From positions 1 through 18,602 of the forward strand of contig DAOWDY010000246.1 in the NCBI GenBank assembly GCA_030638785.1: a stretch of 18,602 bases of DNA, in the 5' to 3' direction. The notes under the pieces were generated by a model, which saw only the letters and a list, made by a program, of their open reading frames with translations, was not told the DNA's origin and made no database searches. How positions within the stretch are numbered: position 1 is the first letter of the stretch; every line of letters starts with the position of its first letter. The stretch is from Candidatus Thorarchaeota archaeon. GTDB taxonomy: Archaea > Asgardarchaeota > Thorarchaeia > Thorarchaeales > Thorarchaeaceae. Positions 15,506 through 18,602 of this stretch are shown one piece after another. A program made the translations under genes and the position numbers.

Positions 15506-16642
15506 CTAGATAGAATTGACCTCTCGAATCTTATCAAGAATCTCATGAGGAAGCTGTGGCATTCCAGCAGGTTTTGACATAAGATGAACAGGAGTGGTTG
15601 TAGCTGCTGAACGGACCATGTGGTACGCCTGTCCGAGGTTCTGTTCTGCGACAATGATGTGGTCAACTTCAGATGCGAGTTCTGCAATTGCCTTCTCTGG
15701 GAATGGCCAGACAGTCTTCAATCGCAGCATTCCAACTTTGATTCCTTCAGCTCTAGCATCTTTGATTGCTTTACGTGCACTTCTTGATGGGGTTCCATAG
15801 GCAATGACACTGATATTAGCATCATCGAGCATGAACTCTTCAAGGTCAATGATATCATCAGCATTCTTGATGATCTTATCATTCAATCGGGTGACAAGCT
15901 CAATCTGGACATTCTCCTTGTCACTAGGATATCCTCTCTCATCATGAGTGAGACCAGTTGCATAGAACTGGTACTTTGAACCAAGTAAGGCCATAGGTGG
16001 AATAAGATCGTCGTCTGCCTTGAATGGAAGATAATCCTCTGGTGGACCAGATGGTTGCTTTCTATTTACTAGCTTCAGGTCCTTCTCATCCGGAATCACG
16101 AGGCGCTCTCGCATGTGACCAACTGTTTCATCAGCCAGAATGAAGACAGGCGTTCTGTACTTCTCAGAGAGATTGAATGCCTGAACTGTCTGATCAAACA
16201 TCTCCTGCACTGATGCAGGTGTTAATGCTATAATCTGATAATCACCATGACTTCCCCACTTAGCCTGCATGATATCTCCTTGCTGACCTCTTGTGGGTTG
16301 TCCAGTGCTTGGACCCCCTCGCATGATGTTTACAATGACTAAGGGAGTTTCAGTCATCACTGCAAGACCGATTGCCTCGAGCATGAGGCTCACACCAGGA
16401 CCTGATGTGGCGGTCATTGATTTAGCTCCAGTCCAAGAGGCACCAATCACACTGGTGATTGAAGCAATCTCATCCTCGTACTGGACGTATGCTCCACCAA
16501 GTTCTGGCATTCTTAGAGCCATCCACTCTGCAATCTCGGTAGCAGGAGTGATTGGATAACCTCCAAAATATCTGCATCCAGCGCTTAGTGCACCCTCAGC
16601 ACAGGCGATATCGCCCATTGTAAACATAACTCGCTCCGGCAC
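15506..16642 (-). CDS. korA: 2-oxoacid:ferredoxin oxidoreductase, alpha subunit (KorA type)
   Basis: A 378-residue alpha subunit that binds the 2-oxoacid and pairs with the ThDP-binding beta chain. Signatures are GGYPITPATEIAEWMA (27-42) with the conserved YPITP substrate loop, ASWTGAKSMTATSGPGVSLM, RGGPSTGQPTRGQQGD, and the later transketolase-C-like part WPFPEKAIAEL and VAEQNLGQ. Full length for the separate alpha chain. GTG start with GGAGG eight bases upstream, inside the end of the delta gene, whose stop directly abuts. The expected next gene, korB, is 2.25 kb further on, behind three genes of the opposite strand. KorA type is favoured by gene order; a 2-oxoisovalerate-type enzyme remains possible. 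Confidence 0.93.
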   Translation of the reverse strand: MPERVMFTMGDIACAEGALSAGCRYFGGYPITPATEIAEWMALRMPELGGAYVQYEDEIASITSVIGASWTGAKSMTATSGPGVSLMLEAIGLAVMTETPLVIVNIMRGGPSTGQPTRGQQGDIMQAKWGSHGDYQIIALTPASVQEMFDQTVQAFNLSEKYRTPVFILADETVGHMRERLVIPDEKDLKLVNRKQPSGPPEDYLPFKADDDLIPPMALLGSKYQFYATGLTHDERGYPSDKENVQIELVTRLNDKIIKNADDIIDLEEFMLDDANISVIAYGTPSRSARKAIKDARAEGIKVGMLRLKTVWPFPEKAIAELASEVDHIIVAEQNLGQAYHMVRSAATTTPVHLMSKPAGMPQLPHEILDKIREVNSI

Positions 16643-16993
16643 CTATTCTTCCTCCTCAACAGTACCCTTGCCCATAAACTCAGGTATCAGGGTGCCTTCT
16701 TCCATGGCCCCTGTCTTGTAGGCTTCCTCAGCGTCCTCTTTCTCTGCTAGGAAGATGGCCATATCTGGACAAATCATCTCACAGAAACCACAGTTAACAC
16801 ATGCTTCGATATCGCATGCAGTCACTGGGTGGTAGCTTTTCCGATTATACTTGGTTTCGTCAAAGCACAGTACATTCTTCGGGCAGAAAGCAATGCAGAG
16901 TTCGCATTGTTTGCAATGTTCCTGTAGAATTACTAGCACCTTCTGCCTAGTTCGTGGAGGTTTTGGTGTAATGGGCTTGCGCGCTTTTGACAT
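16643..16993 (-). CDS. korD: 2-oxoacid:ferredoxin oxidoreductase, delta subunit (2x[4Fe-4S] ferredoxin, KorD type)
   Basis: A 116-residue ferredoxin-like subunit that passes electrons from the beta-chain cluster to soluble ferredoxin. There are two CxxCxxCxxxCP motifs: C27, C30, C33, C37 (CKQCELCIAFCP) and C65, C68, C71, C75 (CVNCGFCEMICP), each for one [4Fe-4S] cluster. The N-terminus is basic (KARKPITPKPPRTRQK) and the C-terminus acidic. First gene of the minus-strand kor set, directly abutting korA, with GGAG about 11 bases before the ATG. It shares a 183-base promoter gap with the divergent winged-helix membrane protein. Confidence 0.92.
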   Translation of the reverse strand: MSKARKPITPKPPRTRQKVLVILQEHCKQCELCIAFCPKNVLCFDETKYNRKSYHPVTACDIEACVNCGFCEMICPDMAIFLAEKEDAEEAYKTGAMEEGTLIPEFMGKGTVEEEE

Positions 16994-17176
16994 CGCTGAG
17001 CTTCTCCGTCCATGAGATTTCGGAGCGAAGACCGTGTACTATTCCGGTCTGGCTAACCATGCGCTCAACCCTCGACTATTTTAGCGTTGCCTTGGGGGAT
17101 ACATTCCGTTAAGCGATAGAATAAAGAGGTAAGAACATCCTAGCGCTGCCAGATAACGTGATGGAGGTGTAGTTGC

Positions 17177-17641
17177 TTGCCAGAAGAGGAACCGTCAGAG
17201 GAAGAGCTTGCACGGGAACTCAAAGGGAGGACATTACGTGTCTACTGGTATATGTTAAGACATCCAGAGCCAATGACCGCGCGAGAGATACAGAGAGGTG
17301 CGGATCTATCAAGTCCATCCCTCTCAATGCATCATCTTGAGAAGCTCAAAGAGATGGGTCTAGTTGACAAGGATGTTCACGGGCAATATACTGTGAGACG
17401 AGATGTGCGTGTTGGAGTTTTGAAGCTCTTCGTTGGTAGGGGCAGAGTAATGGTACCTCGATTCCTGTTCTATGCAACATTCTACACTTCAATCACAGCA
17501 GCACTTGCAACTATGCTATGGCAGTTTCTAGATTGGTACTCTTTGATTCTATTGGCGCTTCTAATATCGGTCTGCATAATGCTCTGGCATGAAGCAATGC
17601 GAATATGGAGGGAGCAACCTTTCCCGGAGGCTGAAGATTGA
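17177..17641 (+). CDS. Winged-helix protein with two membrane helices (membrane-bound regulator candidate)
   Basis: A 154-residue protein. Residues 18-75 form an ArsR-like winged helix: RTLRVYWYMLRHPEPMTARE, the recognition region SSPSLSMHHLEKLKEMGLVD, then a GQYTV wing. Two membrane helices follow (about 93-115 and 119-138) and a short acidic tail. The start is TTG with GGAGGTG (17163-17169) seven bases upstream. The in-frame-looking ATG at 17161 reads into a stop within four codons. The stop overlaps the TTG of the next gene (TTGA), so the two are translationally coupled. A one-component regulator held at the membrane, sensing through the coupled surface protein, is plausible but unproven. 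Confidence 0.83.
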   Translation: MPEEEPSEEELARELKGRTLRVYWYMLRHPEPMTAREIQRGADLSSPSLSMHHLEKLKEMGLVDKDVHGQYTVRRDVRVGVLKLFVGRGRVMVPRFLFYATFYTSITAALATMLWQFLDWYSLILLALLISVCIMLWHEAMRIWREQPFPEAED

Positions 17642-18602
17642 GTTCTAAAAATAGAACTATCTATGAAGAATTTACTCATAGATTGGTGAGAAAGAAACTG
17701 CGAATACAATTTCCTAGGTCTGAATATCGGAATTTGAAATCTAGTGCTATTCTTATCTTCCTACTTGTTCTGCCTTTTGCTGCATTGCATTTCGCTCACA
17801 ATACTTCCTTACCAACTTCTGATTACTCAAGAAATTTCCAATCTGCAGCAGAAACCCCCTCACTATCTCTCACATATTACTCTCGATTTAATGACACTCC
17901 CACTCCACTTGCATCAGGTGACAAAATTGCTGGTGACCATGTTGTTCTGAATGCTACATGGACTCCTTCGGATAATGTAAACGGAACAGTGATTCATGTC
18001 AATGCTACAGCAATTCCTAATGTGATATCTGCTGAAGGAACTAACAATACAGTAGAGATCGATACTCGCTCTTTGGGTAACAATGCTACCTGTACTCTCA
18101 ATGTAACAACAAGGCTTGTCAATGGAACCGTCTTGACTGAGATTTTCACTGAGGTATTTATTGGGAATTTCTTTGTACCTCACATTGAAGTACTCACTCC
18201 AAACGGTGGAGAAACATGGACAGAACAGCACAACATAACATGGATTGCCTGGGACAACAATATAGACGACATACTATCCTTCGAAATACTTCTCTCAGCT
18301 GATGGAGGAACTAGCTTCCAGCTGATAACATCTGAGTTGACAACCCAGTGGTTCTTATGGGACTTCTCAGGATTCCTCCGTCATACTACCTACATAATAG
18401 AAGTCAGAGCCACTGATGGGATTTACACTACATCTGACAGATCCGATGCTACATTTGAAGCTGGAGGAGTGGTTCCTACATCAACAACAACAACCGGGAC
18501 AACGACTCCCTCTACTACTGCACCTCCACCGGATGCATTAGACGCACGTATTGGGATATTCGTTGCAGCCGCGATAATTTTCAGTGCGTTTCTGTCTTTG
18601 AT
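17638..18602 (+). CDS. Secreted or membrane-anchored surface protein, Kre9/KNH-like domain, cut by the window end
   Basis: Open at the right edge; 321 residues visible. TTG start overlapping the previous stop by four bases, with CGGAGG (17625-17630) seven bases upstream. After a basic N-terminus (HRLVRKKLRIQFPR) there is one hydrophobic segment at about 34-53, a signal or anchor. The exposed part has at least ten N-x-S/T sequons between residues 55 and 201. Residues 182-261 (IEVLTPNGGETW ... ITW ... LSADGG) resemble the beta-sandwich of Kre9/KNH-type surface proteins. A Thr/Pro-rich stalk (281-299) is followed by a hydrophobic stretch from about 305 that is probably the C-terminal membrane anchor. 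A heavily glycosylated cell-surface role is inferred. It is coupled to the winged-helix membrane protein. Confidence 0.8.
   Translation, partial: MSSKNRTIYEEFTHRLVRKKLRIQFPRSEYRNLKSSAILIFLLVLPFAALHFAHNTSLPTSDYSRNFQSAAETPSLSLTYYSRFNDTPTPLASGDKIAGDHVVLNATWTPSDNVNGTVIHVNATAIPNVISAEGTNNTVEIDTRSLGNNATCTLNVTTRLVNGTVLTEIFTEVFIGNFFVPHIEVLTPNGGETWTEQHNITWIAWDNNIDDILSFEILLSADGGTSFQLITSELTTQWFLWDFSGFLRHTTYIIEVRATDGIYTTSDRSDATFEAGGVVPTSTTTTGTTTPSTTAPPPDALDARIGIFVAAAIIFSAFLSL

Noticed and set aside
17082..17150. Direct repeat TAGCGTTGCC / TAGCGCTGCC between korD and the winged-helix gene
   Set aside because: A 9-of-10 match in a gap of this size is expected about by chance.
17744..17950. Short plus-strand frame (68 codons) near the right end
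   Set aside because: It lies out of frame within the surface-protein gene that starts at 17638 with a strong ribosome site.

Overview
The window reads as archaeal chromosome, and most likely as an Asgard-type archaeon (an inference). It carries a Ras/Rab-like small GTPase, a four-subunit 2-oxoacid:ferredoxin oxidoreductase, archaeal Shine-Dalgarno sequences of the GGTGA/GGAGG type, TATA-like boxes, several TTG and GTG starts, and a surface protein crowded with N-x-T sequons above a Thr-rich stalk. An anaerobic, ferredoxin-based metabolism is implied by the Kor complex and by an oxygen-sensitive type of radical dehydratase. I see no rRNA, tRNA, CRISPR array, transposase or integrase.

Left part (1-6.14 kb): a protein with two tandem winged-helix-like segments is followed by a small GTPase whose switch-II motif lacks the normally invariant glycine. 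On the minus strand come a DUF998-like membrane protein and two tandem, clearly paralogous AMP-forming acyl-CoA synthetases. The upstream paralog ends at a hairpin with a T-tract, so the two probably form separate transcripts.

Middle part (6.35-11.8 kb, plus strand): two large subunits and the ATP-dependent activator of a 2-hydroxyacyl-CoA dehydratase / benzoyl-CoA reductase-type enzyme, closely spaced. After these come an M23-type metallopeptidase fold protein without a signal peptide, and a membrane-anchored extracytoplasmic glutamine-amidotransferase-like (BPL_N/DJ-1-like) protein.

Right part (11.8-18.6 kb): the kor genes lie on the minus strand in the usual order D-A-B-C, with D/A and B/C directly abutting. 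A and B, however, are separated by about 2.25 kb holding three opposite-strand genes: a four-helix membrane protein, a helix-turn-helix/zinc-ribbon-like regulator and a translationally coupled membrane protein. The regulator's promoter carries two near-identical 20-bp repeats that flank its TATA-like box and look like autoregulatory operators. The last pair is a winged-helix protein with two membrane helices whose stop overlaps the TTG start of a large secreted surface protein. That protein is cut off by the window end.

Functionally, Kor makes acyl-CoA and reduced ferredoxin from 2-oxoacids. The dehydratase activator needs a low-potential electron of that kind, and the acyl-CoA synthetases can supply CoA-thioester substrates. 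This is a plausible local metabolic theme, but the dehydratase substrate cannot be read from the sequence.
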